From JALYGY01 sp963800975 (lineage in GTDB: Bacteria; Actinomycetota; Rubrobacteria; Rubrobacterales; Rubrobacteraceae): 64,000 nt of DNA. The position numbers were made by a program, and so were the translations under genes. The number at the start of each line of letters is the position of its first letter. Within the stretch, counting starts at the first letter, position 1. The stretch is taken from the NCBI GenBank assembly GCA_963800975.1, contig CAWDDB010000021.1, positions 62,001 through 126,000 of the forward strand, read 5' to 3'. The notes beneath the pieces are model-generated. The model was not told where the DNA came from. It worked only from the letters and a program-made list of their open reading frames with translations, and searched no databases. Positions 42,127 to 51,773 of the stretch are shown one piece after another.

Positions 42127-44398
42127 ATGAGCCAGGGAGTAGTCGGATGGAACGGTAACCCATGCGAGCAAGCCGGCGCCCGCGCGCCAAGTAGACGCGA
42201 ATTCTTGCTGGCCGGCGCAGGGGCAGGGCTCTTCGTCTTCGGACTTGGGGGACGCCCGCCCTCCGTTCTTGCCCAGCCGGCCCCGGGCGACCTGGATATA
42301 TTCGCCGAGGGTTCCCCGCACGCCTTGTTCTTCCGCAGGCCCGAGTCCGACGCCGCCTCCGGTCAATCTCACCTACGAGGAGTGGGAGAAGCGGTACCTG
42401 CCGCTGGACGGCATCGTCGGAAAGGTCCTGAACGAGGAACACGACTACTCGGAGAAGGACAACCTGCGCTGGTTCCTGGACTTCAAGGTGGACCACCCCG
42501 AGAAGATGGTGCTGCTGCACTACAACGGAACCGGCAGGCGAGCCACAGACGAAGCCACGACGAGGTTCTTCGCCGGCCACTTCCTCTACTACAGAGGCAC
42601 CAGGCTGACCCGTCCCCTCGAGGCGAGCGCCTCGCAGACCGTGTTGCAGGTCGATGACACCTCCGTCTTCAGCACCGAGAGGTACGTCAAAGAAAACGTG
42701 GCTATCAAGGACGACCTGGTGGTGACCAGGGTCCGCGACAACGGCAAGCCGAAGTGGGGGGAGGCCGAGCACCTGAGGCTGCGGTCCATAGACGCCGATA
42801 ACGGCACGATCACGGTCGAAAGGGGGGCATACGGCACCCAGCCGCTCTCCTTCGACGCCGGCTCCTACGTGGCGGCCCACGTCATGACCGGCCCGTTTAC
42901 CTCTATCGCCGGGCTGCCGGCGGACGGCCTCCCGCTGTGGAGCTACAACCTCTCCACGGCGTGTCCGTGGGATACGCTGGGGCGCAACTGCGGAGACGCG
43001 CTGGCAGAGTACCTGGCGGGGAGGCTCGGCCCTGGCGGAGACCTGGCTGCGTTCGATGGCATCACCATGGACGTCTTCCGATTTACTCTGGTGGGTTTCC
43101 CTATTAGCAAGGTAGACGTAAACGCGGACGGGACGGTCGACGGCGGCGTGGTCGGCAGCGCGGACGTCTTCAGCTTCGGCTCGGTCGAGTTTATCCGGAA
43201 GTTGCGGGAGCGGCTGCCGGACAAGATCATCCTCTCCGACGGGAACGGCCCGAAGTCGCAGCGGGGTTTCGGCCAGCTCAACGGCATCGAGGCCGAAGGA
43301 TACTTCGACCTGTACGACGTCGAGCTCGACCACCTCTCGGCGGCTGAGAACCTCTTCGACTACTGGAAAGAGAGCGCCCAATCCCCTTCCCTGAACTACG
43401 CGAACTTCAAGTACAAGGAGCGGGGATCGCTGCGAGACAGGAACACGTTCATAGAGCCGAACCTGAGCGAGGACGGGAGCTACGGAAAGCTACGCCTCGC
43501 CCTCGCCTCGTCCCTCTTCACCGACTCGGACTTCGCCTACGGGTTGCAAGAGGAATGGATGCCGCCTGAGGTGACCTGGAGGGCGACGGGGGCGAACGTC
43601 CGGATATTCGACGAGCTGTGCAAGGGCACCGAGCAAGAGACGCACTGGCTCGGCCAGCCCCTGGGGCCGCCGGTGCACCTGGCCACCAGGAGGGCCAGCG
43701 ATCCCACGCGGGTGGCCCCGGAGCTCTTCGGCGGACAGGGGGAAACCTGGCCAAGGACGTTCATCGAGCGTTTCCGGGGCGAGGGGGTCGACTTCTACCG
43801 GGTAGGCGCGGAGACGACGCGGAGGATGGTGGCGAAGTACACCGGTCCCTACGACAGCCAGGAGGCCCTGAAGAGGACCTGGTCTTTCGCGTTGCCCGGC
43901 ATCGAGCTGTCGCGCGAGAACCTCTTCGTCTCGCTGCGGCTCAGGGCCGAGCGGCTGGGCGACTACCCGGCCTCGGTCCCGCGCCGCGTCGACGTCAGCG
44001 CCGCACCCTCCGGGGGAGCTGCGGCATCCCACAACCGTAGCTTCACCTGGGCCGGGGCCGAGTCGTTCGTTGCCTCGTTCTCGTTCAGGGGGATAGGACC
44101 GGGGAGCGTCGACCTCTCCTTCGGCGTGGAGGGTGGGAGGCAGATCTACCTCGAGAGGATGGTCGCTTACGCGGGGGGAGACGGGCGCTACAGGGAGTAC
44201 GAGAGGGGCGTGATCTTTGCCAACCCGACCTCACGCCCCTACACCTTCGACGTGAGACGGCTCTTGCCGGGGGCGTCGTTGCGGCGGCTCGTGGGGAGCA
44301 CGGGGCAGGACCCCGTCACCAACGACGGTAGCGCGGTGGGGGAGCGTCTGACGCTGCCGGCGAAGGACGCCCTGTTCACCGTAAAGAACACCGGCTAG
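42127..44398 (+). pseudogene. Tat-exported glycoside-hydrolase-like protein, one frameshift
   Basis: A paralogue of 37790-39985. From an ATG at 42127 (ribosome site aggagagg) the Tat signal RREFLLAGAGAG reads normally to about residue 79. Near 42361-42365 there is one base too many compared with the paralogues, and the rest continues in another frame: LTYEEWEKRYLPLDG, VLLHYNGTGR, FDGITMDVFRF and NGIEAEGY, to the stop at 44398. Apart from that single site the gene is complete at about 755 codons. It lies between two sulfatases. A sequencing error or recent inactivation are both plausible. Confidence 0.8.
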
Positions 44399-44414
44399 GC
44401 GCTACTCGCGCGGC

Positions 44415-45836
44415 TCAGTCTTCGGCGGCAGCGCAGGAATCCTGGCCGGCGCAGCTCCTGAGAGCCCGCATGCGGCCGCTCAGGTCTTCCATGAGTTCTT
44501 CGTAGCCCCTCGCGCGGTGCCGGCTGCTCAGTTGGTAGGGGTCGTTCTGCAGGTTGTACAGTTCCCGGTTGCCGTTCGTGTACTCGAAGTAGGCTTTGGC
44601 GCCCGAGGTGCGTACGCCGCTAAACGGGTGCGACTTGTACATCTCTATCAGCAAGAGGTCGCGCCATTGCTCGGGTGGATTGGTCGAGAGCAGCGGATCG
44701 AACGAGCGCCCATCCACGAACTCCGGCGGCCGGATCCCCGCCCAGTCGGCGACCGTCGGCGCGAAGTCGATGTTGCCGACCAGCTGTCCCCGCGTCTCCC
44801 CGTGCGGCACCCCCGGTCCCCGCACCACGAACGGGATGCCGATAGACTCCTCGTAGGGGGCGCCCTTGGCCTTTACCCGGTGCCGGTAGAGCAGGTGGCC
44901 GTTGTCGCTCGCGTAGACGACGTAGGTGTCGTCGCTCTGCCCCGTCTCCTGCAGCGTCGCCACGACGTTGCCCACGAGATCGTCCACGGACTGCAGCGAG
45001 CGCTGGCGCTGGCGCCAGGTCTCCTGCAGGTTGCTCACCTGGTGGCGGTTGAGCCGCTTGTGGAGCCGGATCCAGTTGGGCTTGTCCGAGACGTCCTGCT
45101 CGTTGAAGGATGGCGGCTTCGGCATGGCCGCCTTTCGGAACATGTCCGAGTGGCGTTCCGCGGCGAACGCCGGGCTGTGCGGCGAGTTGGGCGCCACCAC
45201 CAGGAACCACGGACGCCTGACCCCGTTGTTGTCCCTTATGAACGACTCGGCCGTTTGCGAGAAGTAGTCGGTGTCGTGCAACTTGCGGCGGTCGTAGGTC
45301 TGCCTCTGGCCGTTCGAGTTTATCTTGTAGTAGTTGCCGAACTCGTGGTAACCGCCCTGCCAGCCCCACCACCTGTCCCAACCGGGCGGGATGTAGGCCG
45401 TGGTGCGCTTCCCGCCGTAGCCGTTCATGTACTTGCCTACGTAGCCGGTGGTGTAGCCGGCCTGGTTGAGCCAGGTTGCGAGGGTGGATCTCTCGGCCCC
45501 GCTGGACCGGAACTTCTTCCAACCCCCCTCGGGGGGCAGGTTGCCGAGTATCCTGTGGTTGTGCGCGTACTGGCCGCGCAGGAACGAGGCCCTCGACGGG
45601 CAGCACCGCGGCGTCGTGGCGTAGGCGTGGGAGAAGACCGTGCCGCCCTGCACCATTCGGTCCTGCAGCTTGGGCATGTCACGCATGCTCTCGACGTCCT
45701 GGTCGTCCGTGAGTATCAGGACGATGTTGGGCTTGACGTCGGCGACGGCTTGCCGCGGGGCCGTGCTCGCCGCGGGCACGACCACCACGGCGAAAACTAC
45801 GAGTAACAGCGCGAGCTTCTTGAGTGCTGTAGACAT
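44415..45836 (-). CDS. Secreted type I sulfatase
   Basis: 473 aa. The signal peptide is a strong hydrophobic run (LALLLVVFAVVVVPAAS). The active site shows LILTDDQDV, CCPSRA then FLRGQYAHN near residue 78, APNSPHSPA, YASDNGHLLYRHR and a final CAGQDSC cysteine pair. It converges with the hydrolase-like gene, leaving only 16 bp between stops. The start is ATG at 45836. Length and order of motifs match the other sulfatases here, most closely those at 5.4 and 18.9 kb. The sulfate ester it cleaves is unknown, but the setting suggests the locus's own glycan. Confidence 0.92.
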   Translation of the reverse strand: MSTALKKLALLLVVFAVVVVPAASTAPRQAVADVKPNIVLILTDDQDVESMRDMPKLQDRMVQGGTVFSHAYATTPRCCPSRASFLRGQYAHNHRILGNLPPEGGWKKFRSSGAERSTLATWLNQAGYTTGYVGKYMNGYGGKRTTAYIPPGWDRWWGWQGGYHEFGNYYKINSNGQRQTYDRRKLHDTDYFSQTAESFIRDNNGVRRPWFLVVAPNSPHSPAFAAERHSDMFRKAAMPKPPSFNEQDVSDKPNWIRLHKRLNRHQVSNLQETWRQRQRSLQSVDDLVGNVVATLQETGQSDDTYVVYASDNGHLLYRHRVKAKGAPYEESIGIPFVVRGPGVPHGETRGQLVGNIDFAPTVADWAGIRPPEFVDGRSFDPLLSTNPPEQWRDLLLIEMYKSHPFSGVRTSGAKAYFEYTNGNRELYNLQNDPYQLSSRHRARGYEELMEDLSGRMRALRSCAGQDSCAAAED

Positions 45837-46034
45837 CAGCGAGGCGGCCCGACCCTTCTCCTCGATGCGACCTGAAAATACGGAGGGGAGTATAGGCCTT
45901 CAAGTAACGATTCGCTACCGCATGGTTATGCCAGTACGCCCGACACCGGGCGCCGGGTTTATCGGGTCACGAGGTCTCGAAGCAGTTGGTTTCGGCCTCC
46001 GACCGGATCCCGGTAACCGGAACCCATTAACATC

Positions 46035-47432
46035 TCAGCCTGACTTCTCTCTTCGGCGTTCGGGGACCTCGCCGGCGAAGACGTTCAACTTGAGCCTGTC
46101 TATGACCTCGGCCGAAGTCCTGACGCGATCGCCTGGCTTTATGAAGTGCTTCTCAAGGGCCTTGTCCGTCCGGGAGTCGTACGTCGCTAGGACCACGGCC
46201 GCCCTCTTCCTGGATTCCTTCTCCAGGATGCCCAGCCTGTAGCCGGCGGGGTACGAGACGGCAGCGCTCACCAGCACCACCCCCGTCATCAGGACGAACA
46301 GGAGCGCGGCTACGCCTGGTCTCCTGATGTTCGGTTGGCTCCCGAGGACCGCGGTCGCCAGCAGCCCGTAGATGGCCACGATCGTGAGGATGGAGAAGGA
46401 AGTGTACCTTGGGGACAACGCCATACCGGTCCCCATCGCGAAGCGTCCCGCCACGACGGACGCCAGTATCAGGAAAGACCAGAACAGGAGGGATATCCAG
46501 AACGAATAGTCGCTCAAGGCTCTCTCGCCCTTGTAGACAACGAGCAGGCTCACCAGGGCGAGGCACACCAGGAACAGGCCGGCCGCGAAGGCTAGCCTGT
46601 TGCCGAAGAGCGGGTCTCCGAGCAGGCGGAAAAAGTACTCAGCCGCCACCAAGGGCTGGCCCAGCGCCGTGAGCATGGACCCGGTGTCCCTGCCCTGGCT
46701 CGCGCGCGCGAGAAGGTAGGTGCCCCAGATCCCCACGGTGCCCAGGCCCCAGACTGCGAGGTAGATCCGCTTCGCCGCCCTCTCCATCGGCGTCAGCAAC
46801 AACTGCAGGATCCCGGCCGGCCATACGGTGAGGCCCGCCGCGGTGGAGAACGAGGCGGCGACGGCGCTCCCCATGGCCCCCGCGAACGCGACCTTCCTGC
46901 GGCCCTCGTTCCTCGTCGTGTAGAGCAGGAAGAGCGCGACGACGCCGAACAACTGCGTGAAGGTGAACGTGATCTGGAACCCCTTCAGCATGTTCTCGTG
47001 CTGCACCAGGCTGAAAATCATGAGGGAGATCGGGATCATGAGGAGGGGCAGGAACGCGGATCTCGACCTGGAGCTGTCCCTGAAGGCGAGCAGGAGGACG
47101 ACCAGGGTGCTAAGCAGGCAGACCTGCGAGAGGTACATCTCGGCGACGCTGTTCCACCGCGTCAGCGAGCCCAACGCGAGCATGGCGACCTCGGGGAACA
47201 GGATCCAGTGCTGGTTGTGCAGCCTGAAGAGGTCCGCCACGCCTAGCGTGCCCGCGTCGAGCTTGGCGAAAGGGCTCACCATGGAAACCGAATCGCCGTA
47301 GATCACGTTGACCCCGAACCAGTGAACAAAGAGAAAACCGAAGGCAGCGGGCAAGAGGACCAGGAGGTAGAGGATACCCCTGATCACTCTTTCCGGCACC
47401 AGCGGGCTCCGGGATGTGGGTTTCGTGGTCAC
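46035..47432 (-). CDS. Polytopic membrane protein of a glycan operon
   Basis: 465 aa with about ten hydrophobic segments and a short cytosolic C-terminal tail of about 70 residues. A charged loop after the first segment (VIYGDSVSMVSPFAKLD) and HNQHWILFPEV resemble loops of GT-C type transferases or glucosyl-modifying proteins found beside GtrA and polyprenyl-phosphate glycosyltransferases. I cannot assign a family with certainty. It is the last gene of the six-gene operon that starts at 51518. A role in transferring a lipid-linked sugar outside the membrane would fit the neighbours (inference). A polymerase or flippase is an alternative. Confidence 0.7.
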   Translation of the reverse strand: MTTKPTSRSPLVPERVIRGILYLLVLLPAAFGFLFVHWFGVNVIYGDSVSMVSPFAKLDAGTLGVADLFRLHNQHWILFPEVAMLALGSLTRWNSVAEMYLSQVCLLSTLVVLLLAFRDSSRSRSAFLPLLMIPISLMIFSLVQHENMLKGFQITFTFTQLFGVVALFLLYTTRNEGRRKVAFAGAMGSAVAASFSTAAGLTVWPAGILQLLLTPMERAAKRIYLAVWGLGTVGIWGTYLLARASQGRDTGSMLTALGQPLVAAEYFFRLLGDPLFGNRLAFAAGLFLVCLALVSLLVVYKGERALSDYSFWISLLFWSFLILASVVAGRFAMGTGMALSPRYTSFSILTIVAIYGLLATAVLGSQPNIRRPGVAALLFVLMTGVVLVSAAVSYPAGYRLGILEKESRKRAAVVLATYDSRTDKALEKHFIKPGDRVRTSAEVIDRLKLNVFAGEVPERRREKSG

Positions 47433-47456
47433 CTTTCCTCCAGAAGGGACGCCGGC

Positions 47457-48521
47457 TTACGCCTCGAGGCGCTCCGTGGTCTTGGCGTGGATCTGCTCGA
47501 GCATGTCCCTGACGTCGTACCTGGGCTCCCACCCCGGGTAGTGGTCCCTGAACTTGCCCACGTCGCTGATCCACCAGATGTGGTCGCCGCTGCGGTTGGA
47601 CTCGGAGTAGCTCCAGTCCAGCTCTTTGCCGGCTATCTCCTCGCACAGCTGCACGGCCTCGACCATCGAGCAGTTGCTGAATCGGCCGCCGCCCATGTTG
47701 TAGACCTCGCCGACGCGGGGGTCCTGGTAGAAGTGGTTGAAGGCGTTGACCAGGTCGAAGCTGTGTATGTTGTCCCTGACCTGCTTCCCCTTGTAGCCGA
47801 ACACGGTGTAGGGCTCGCCCGTGACGGTGCACTTCATGAGGTAGGAGAGGAAGCCGTGCAGCTTCGCGCCGGAGTGGTTCGGCCCGGTGAGGCAGCCTCC
47901 CCTGAAGCAGGCCGTCCTCATGTCGAAGTAGCGGCCGTACTCCTGGACCAGGACGTCCGCCGCCACCTTGGACGCCCCGAAGACCGAGTGCTTGGACTGA
48001 TCTATGGACATCGTCTCGTCGATGCCCTTGTGGTAGGGGTGACTGGGGTCCACCTCCCACCTGGCCTCCTCCTCGATCAGGGGGAGGAAGTTGGGCGTAT
48101 CCCCGTAGACCTTGTTGGTGGAGAGGAAGATGAAGACCGCCTCGGGGCAGAACCTGCGCGTCTGTTCCAGGAGTACCAGGGTGCCGTTCGCGTTGACGCT
48201 GAAGTCGGTGAAGGGCTCCTTGGCTGCCCAGTCGTGCGAGGGCTGGGCCGCGGCGTGGATGATGAGCGAGATCTCCGACCCGTAGCGCCGAAATATCTCG
48301 CCGACGGCCGCGTCGTCGCGGATGTCCACGTCGCTGTGGGTGTAGTTGTCGAACCTGTCGAGCAGCTCGTCCCGGTTCCAGAGGGTCGACCCGTCCTCGC
48401 CGAAGAAGTACTGGCGCATGTTGTTGTCGATGCCGACCACCTGGTGACCCTCTTCCGCGAAAAACCGCGTCGCCTCGGAGCCGATCAGGCCGGCCGAGCC
48501 GGTTATGAGGATCACGCTCAT
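47457..48521 (-). CDS. Extended SDR nucleotide-sugar epimerase lacking the catalytic tyrosine
   Basis: 354 aa. The Rossmann motif TGSAGLIG is at residues 6-13, STNKVYGDT near 135 follows the CDP-paratose/tyvelose 2-epimerase pattern, and NIHSFDLVNAF lies near 265. The YxxxK motif reads FGASK, with Phe where Tyr is expected (codon ttc). This seems a family habit in some tyvelose-epimerase relatives, but I cannot verify that here. The ATG at 48521 overlaps the methyltransferase stop by 4 bp. It probably modifies a nucleotide sugar for the GT2 or membrane protein of this operon. Confidence 0.82.
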   Translation of the reverse strand: MSVILITGSAGLIGSEATRFFAEEGHQVVGIDNNMRQYFFGEDGSTLWNRDELLDRFDNYTHSDVDIRDDAAVGEIFRRYGSEISLIIHAAAQPSHDWAAKEPFTDFSVNANGTLVLLEQTRRFCPEAVFIFLSTNKVYGDTPNFLPLIEEEARWEVDPSHPYHKGIDETMSIDQSKHSVFGASKVAADVLVQEYGRYFDMRTACFRGGCLTGPNHSGAKLHGFLSYLMKCTVTGEPYTVFGYKGKQVRDNIHSFDLVNAFNHFYQDPRVGEVYNMGGGRFSNCSMVEAVQLCEEIAGKELDWSYSESNRSGDHIWWISDVGKFRDHYPGWEPRYDVRDMLEQIHAKTTERLEA

Positions 48522-49192
48522 GGCTTCGCCCCCACCATGTAGGTCTGTTTGCCGAAGATCCTCCACGTCAGGGGCAGCCTGAGGTAGAGCCTCAGCAGCT
48601 TGCTCGACCTGGACGGGCTCGAGTTGACCGAGAAGGGCAGGAACCGGGGTATGCAACGCTCTATCTCGAAGCCGCTGATCGTCAGGGCCTCGCCCAGGCT
48701 GTTCTCGGTCAGGGCGATGTGGTGGTCGATAAAGTCCCAGTACTCGCGGTACGCGTACTTTATGTTCGGCTGGATGATCATGAGCTTCCCGCCGCGCCTG
48801 AGGATCCGGTGCATCTCGGCCAGCACCTCGAAGAGGACCTCCTTGGTCGGGAGGTGCTCGAAGAAATTGCTCGCGAAGGCGACGTCCACGCTCCCGTCGG
48901 CCAGCCCCCGGATATCGCTCGCGTCGGACATTAGTATCTCCACGTCGGGACCGGCGTACCTCTCGACGTCGGGGTTCAAATCGACGACGAACTTCTGCCG
49001 GCAACGCACGGCGTTGATGAACTCGCAGAAGCCTCCGCCGATGTCGGCCACCACGGCGTCGGTAGGCACCTGCTCCTGCAGGAAGTCCTCGACCAGCACC
49101 TCCCAGAGCTCCTTCTTGGCCGCCTGCGTTGCGGAGTCGAAGCGGGCCTGGTAGATCTTCTCTAGCATCGGGTCCTCCTCGCCGGGTCTCAT
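48518..49192 (-). CDS. Class I SAM-dependent methyltransferase
   Basis: 224 aa. Motif I VVADIGGGFCEFINA is near residue 48, DLNPDVERYAGP follows, then ILMSDASDIRGLADGSVDVAFASNFFEH in pieces typical of motif II/III. A HRILRRGGKLMIIQPN block follows. The C-terminal part (LLRLYLRLPLTWRIFGKQT) is basic and may touch the membrane. It lies between two epimerase genes, with a 12-bp gap upstream and a 4-bp overlap downstream, so it is part of the same operon. It may methylate a nucleotide sugar or lipid-linked sugar. No coiled-coil tail is present, unlike the other three methyltransferases. Confidence 0.82.
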   Translation of the reverse strand: MRPGEEDPMLEKIYQARFDSATQAAKKELWEVLVEDFLQEQVPTDAVVADIGGGFCEFINAVRCRQKFVVDLNPDVERYAGPDVEILMSDASDIRGLADGSVDVAFASNFFEHLPTKEVLFEVLAEMHRILRRGGKLMIIQPNIKYAYREYWDFIDHHIALTENSLGEALTISGFEIERCIPRFLPFSVNSSPSRSSKLLRLYLRLPLTWRIFGKQTYMVGAKP

Positions 49193-49204
49193 CGGACGCG
49201 CTCC

Positions 49205-50275
49205 TCAGGCCACCAGCGTGGCGCGGACCAGGGCTTCGTTGCCGCCGATCCACTCGTAGATGTCGGCCAGGGTCTGTTTTGCCCCGCGCGAGGGGCGCCA
49301 GCCACAAAGCTCGGTGATCTTGCCGTGGTCCGAGATGTAAAGCGGGACGTCGGCCACCCTGGTCTCGGGCCGGCCGTGGATCTCGATCCGGCGGCCCGTG
49401 ATCTGCTCGCACAGGCGCGTGGTCTCGAGCAGGGAGAGGCTCAGCTCCAGGCCGCCGCCCACGTTGAAGGTCTGGCCGTCGAAGCGGTCTAGATCCCCCA
49501 GCTGCAGGTCGACCAGCTCGAAGAGGTCGTCGACGTGCAGGAAGTCGCGGACTTGCTTGCCCTCGCCCCCGTAGCCGATGTAGCTCAGCTCGCCCCCGAA
49601 GTAGTGGCGGGCCATCCACAGCGCGAAGACGCCCTGGTCCACCTTGCCCATCTGCCAGGGACCTGTGATCACGCCGCACCTGTCGACGACCGTCCGCAGG
49701 CCGAAGGCGGCCGCGTACTCCTCGACGAACAGCTCGGAGGCCAGCTTGGTCGCCCCGTACAGCGAGCGGGCCCCCCGCAGCGGAAAGTCCTCCGCTATCC
49801 CGAGCGCGGAGGCCCCCTCGTAGGGTTGCTCGTCCTCGAGGACGAAGCGCGTCTCGGCTTCGGAGTAGCGCAGGCTGGCCAGCGCCTCTATCGGGTAGAC
49901 CCGGCTGGTGGAGAGAAAGACGAAGTCGGCCCCCTGCCTGCGGGCGAGCTCCAGGCAGTTGAGGGTGCCGACCAGGTTGGTGTCGAGCAGGTAGCTCGGA
50001 GAGCCGCCGTACCCGGCCATCACGGAAGGCTCCGCGGAGCACTCCAGGATCACGTCCACCTCGAACTCCGGGAAGTCGTCCCGATTGCGGATGTCGCCGT
50101 GCAAGAACTCGACCCCAGAGTCCCTGAGGCGGGGGATGTTAAGCTCGGAGCCCCGGCGTTTGAGGTTGTCCAACGCGTGAACCCTGGAGTCGGGGTAGCG
50201 CTGCTTGAACCTAACCGCCAGGTTGGAGCCGACGAACCCGGCCCCGCCGGTGATCAGGACCGTCCTATGGTTCAC
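49205..50275 (-). CDS. NAD-dependent epimerase/dehydratase (CDP-paratose 2-epimerase-like)
   Basis: 356 aa. The Rossmann motif ITGGAGFVGSN is at about residues 8-18, ALDNLKRRGSELN near 34 and HGDIRNRDDF near 59 follow the paratose-epimerase pattern, FLSTSRVYPIEAL is near 125, and LYGATKLASE holds the catalytic Tyr and Lys. Normal length. The start overlaps the preceding GT2 stop by 4 bp. Together with the second SDR gene two genes further on, it may make a rare deoxysugar. The substrate cannot be fixed from sequence. Confidence 0.85.
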   Translation of the reverse strand: MNHRTVLITGGAGFVGSNLAVRFKQRYPDSRVHALDNLKRRGSELNIPRLRDSGVEFLHGDIRNRDDFPEFEVDVILECSAEPSVMAGYGGSPSYLLDTNLVGTLNCLELARRQGADFVFLSTSRVYPIEALASLRYSEAETRFVLEDEQPYEGASALGIAEDFPLRGARSLYGATKLASELFVEEYAAAFGLRTVVDRCGVITGPWQMGKVDQGVFALWMARHYFGGELSYIGYGGEGKQVRDFLHVDDLFELVDLQLGDLDRFDGQTFNVGGGLELSLSLLETTRLCEQITGRRIEIHGRPETRVADVPLYISDHGKITELCGWRPSRGAKQTLADIYEWIGGNEALVRATLVA

Positions 50276-51048
50276 TTCCCGCCTCTGGAGGCGACCACGC
50301 GCTCCTCGCCCGCGACGACGACCCGCCTGTAGTCCCCGCGCGAGAGGTGCTTCTCCAGAAACAGGTAGAGGACTATGAACAGGTACCTACTACCCATCTC
50401 GCGGATCTTGAGCTTTGAGATCCCGGTCTTGCGGTTGGTCCAGCTGATGGGCACGACCGCGTAACTGTAGCCGCGGATGACCGCCTTGAGCGGCAGCTCG
50501 ACGGTGAGGTTGAAGTGCTTGGAGATAAGGGGTTGGGCCCCCTCTATCACCTCCCGGCGGTAGCACTTGAACGCGTTGGTCGTGTCGTTGTAGTTGAAGG
50601 TGAAGAGTGACTTCACGAACAGGTTGGCCAGCCGGTTCATCAGCAGCTTGTGGGGCGGATAGTCGATCACGCGTCCGCCCTTGATAAAGCGGGAACCGAA
50701 GACGCACTCGTAGCCTTCCTCCAGCTTGCGGAAGCACCGCACCACGTCTTGCGGGCTGTCCGAGCCATCGGCCATGACGATCGCGACCGCGTCCCCCGTG
50801 AAGTTCTCGAGGCCCTCGCGCACCGCGAGCCCGAAGCCGTTCGGCACCCTGTTGTTGACGTAGCGCAGGGTCGGGTGGAGGTCCTGCAGCTCCCCGAGTA
50901 TGGCCTCCGTCCGGTCGGTGCTGGCGTCGTTGACGACGAGGACCTCGTGCTCTATCCCCTCGGCGCTGAGCGTCCGGATCAGGGGCTCCACGGTCTCGAC
51001 TATGGAGCCTTCCTCGTTGTGCGCCGGGATGACCGCCGAAAGCTTCAA
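50272..51048 (-). CDS. Polyprenyl-phosphate glycosyltransferase-like GT2
   Basis: 258 aa. LSAVIPAHNEEGSI, VVNDASTDRTE, VMADGSDSPQD and FGSRFIKGGRV follow the dolichyl-phosphate mannosyltransferase (DPM1) type. These enzymes load a sugar onto a polyprenyl phosphate carrier, and they usually sit next to GtrA-like membrane proteins, as here. A C-terminal hydrophobic stretch (YLFIVLYLFLEKH) suggests loose membrane contact. It overlaps both neighbours by 4 bp. The product would be a lipid-linked sugar for transfer outside the membrane by a later protein of the operon. Confidence 0.88.
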   Translation of the reverse strand: MKLSAVIPAHNEEGSIVETVEPLIRTLSAEGIEHEVLVVNDASTDRTEAILGELQDLHPTLRYVNNRVPNGFGLAVREGLENFTGDAVAIVMADGSDSPQDVVRCFRKLEEGYECVFGSRFIKGGRVIDYPPHKLLMNRLANLFVKSLFTFNYNDTTNAFKCYRREVIEGAQPLISKHFNLTVELPLKAVIRGYSYAVVPISWTNRKTGISKLKIREMGSRYLFIVLYLFLEKHLSRGDYRRVVVAGEERVVASRGGK

Positions 51049-51518
51049 GGGTTCTCTTTGATCATGGGGTCCTTGAACACGAAACGGTGGCTCAGGCAGT
51101 AGTTCACCGCCGCCCCCGTAAGGATCCCGATCAGGATGTTGGCCAGGTAGTGCACCCCGAGCCCTTGCAGCACGGGGAAGAGGACGACGCGGCTCACCAG
51201 GCCGGCCCCGGCCGACAGGTGGTAGAGGGGCAGCTGGCGCAGCAGGATCCTGCGCGCGGAGGACGTCCTGTCCTTCCAGACGAACGCCCGGTACACGAAG
51301 AAGCTGTAGACGAGCGAGATCTCCATCGCGACGATGTTGACGTAGTTCTGCTGCAGCTCCGAGCTAAAGCCGAGGACCTCGACACCCAGGTAGGCAAGGG
51401 CGAGGTTGAGCACGGCGGCGGAGCCTCCACCAATCAAGAACCGCACTATTCGCTCGAAGTGGGCGGTTCGGTGATGCAGCTTCAGGATAGATCGCTTGAT
51501 CACTTTGATGACGATCAC
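51045..51518 (-). CDS. GtrA-like membrane protein
   Basis: 157 aa with four hydrophobic segments. FLIGGGSAAVLNLALAYLG and NYCLSHRFVF near the end are hallmark regions of the GtrA family, which help flip or present polyprenyl-linked sugars. It is the first gene of the operon. The GTG start at 51518 lies very near the mapped -10 box, so the message may be leaderless or the true start may be the GTG near 51503. The short basic N-terminus fits a cytoplasmic end. Confidence 0.86.
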   Translation of the reverse strand: MIVIKVIKRSILKLHHRTAHFERIVRFLIGGGSAAVLNLALAYLGVEVLGFSSELQQNYVNIVAMEISLVYSFFVYRAFVWKDRTSSARRILLRQLPLYHLSAGAGLVSRVVLFPVLQGLGVHYLANILIGILTGAAVNYCLSHRFVFKDPMIKENP

Positions 51519-51526
51519 GATGTAAC

Positions 51527-51555
51527 AAGCTAATGTAAGTACCGCCCGCTGTCAA
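51527..51555 (-). promoter_or_regulatory. Promoter of the gtrA-to-membrane-protein operon
   Basis: On the minus strand, ttgaca (51555-51550), a 17-base spacer and tagctt (51532-51527) form a good -35 with a fair -10. The predicted transcript start falls within a few bases of the GTG. Confidence 0.55.
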
Positions 51556-51773
51556 CCAACTCGGGGTGCCCCACGCGCACCCCATCCGGCGCGTAATTGC
51601 GCCCGGGATGCCGTCCCCGGCGACGGTGCCGGAGCCCCGTTCGATGGCGCCCCGGCGCCCTTGACGGCGCGAACCCAGACTACTAGAGTGCCTGACCGTA
51701 TCGAACGCTCTTTACCAGCGGAGGTGTGGACGGTTGTTCGGCGGTAGAACGCGGTCGCCCGCGGGGTGACGCT

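Noticed and set aside
47457..50042. One very long minus-strand frame of 861 codons
   Set aside because: Only its final part is the epimerase. The upstream portion is an out-of-frame reading of the methyltransferase and the other epimerase, which have clear motifs and overlapping starts.
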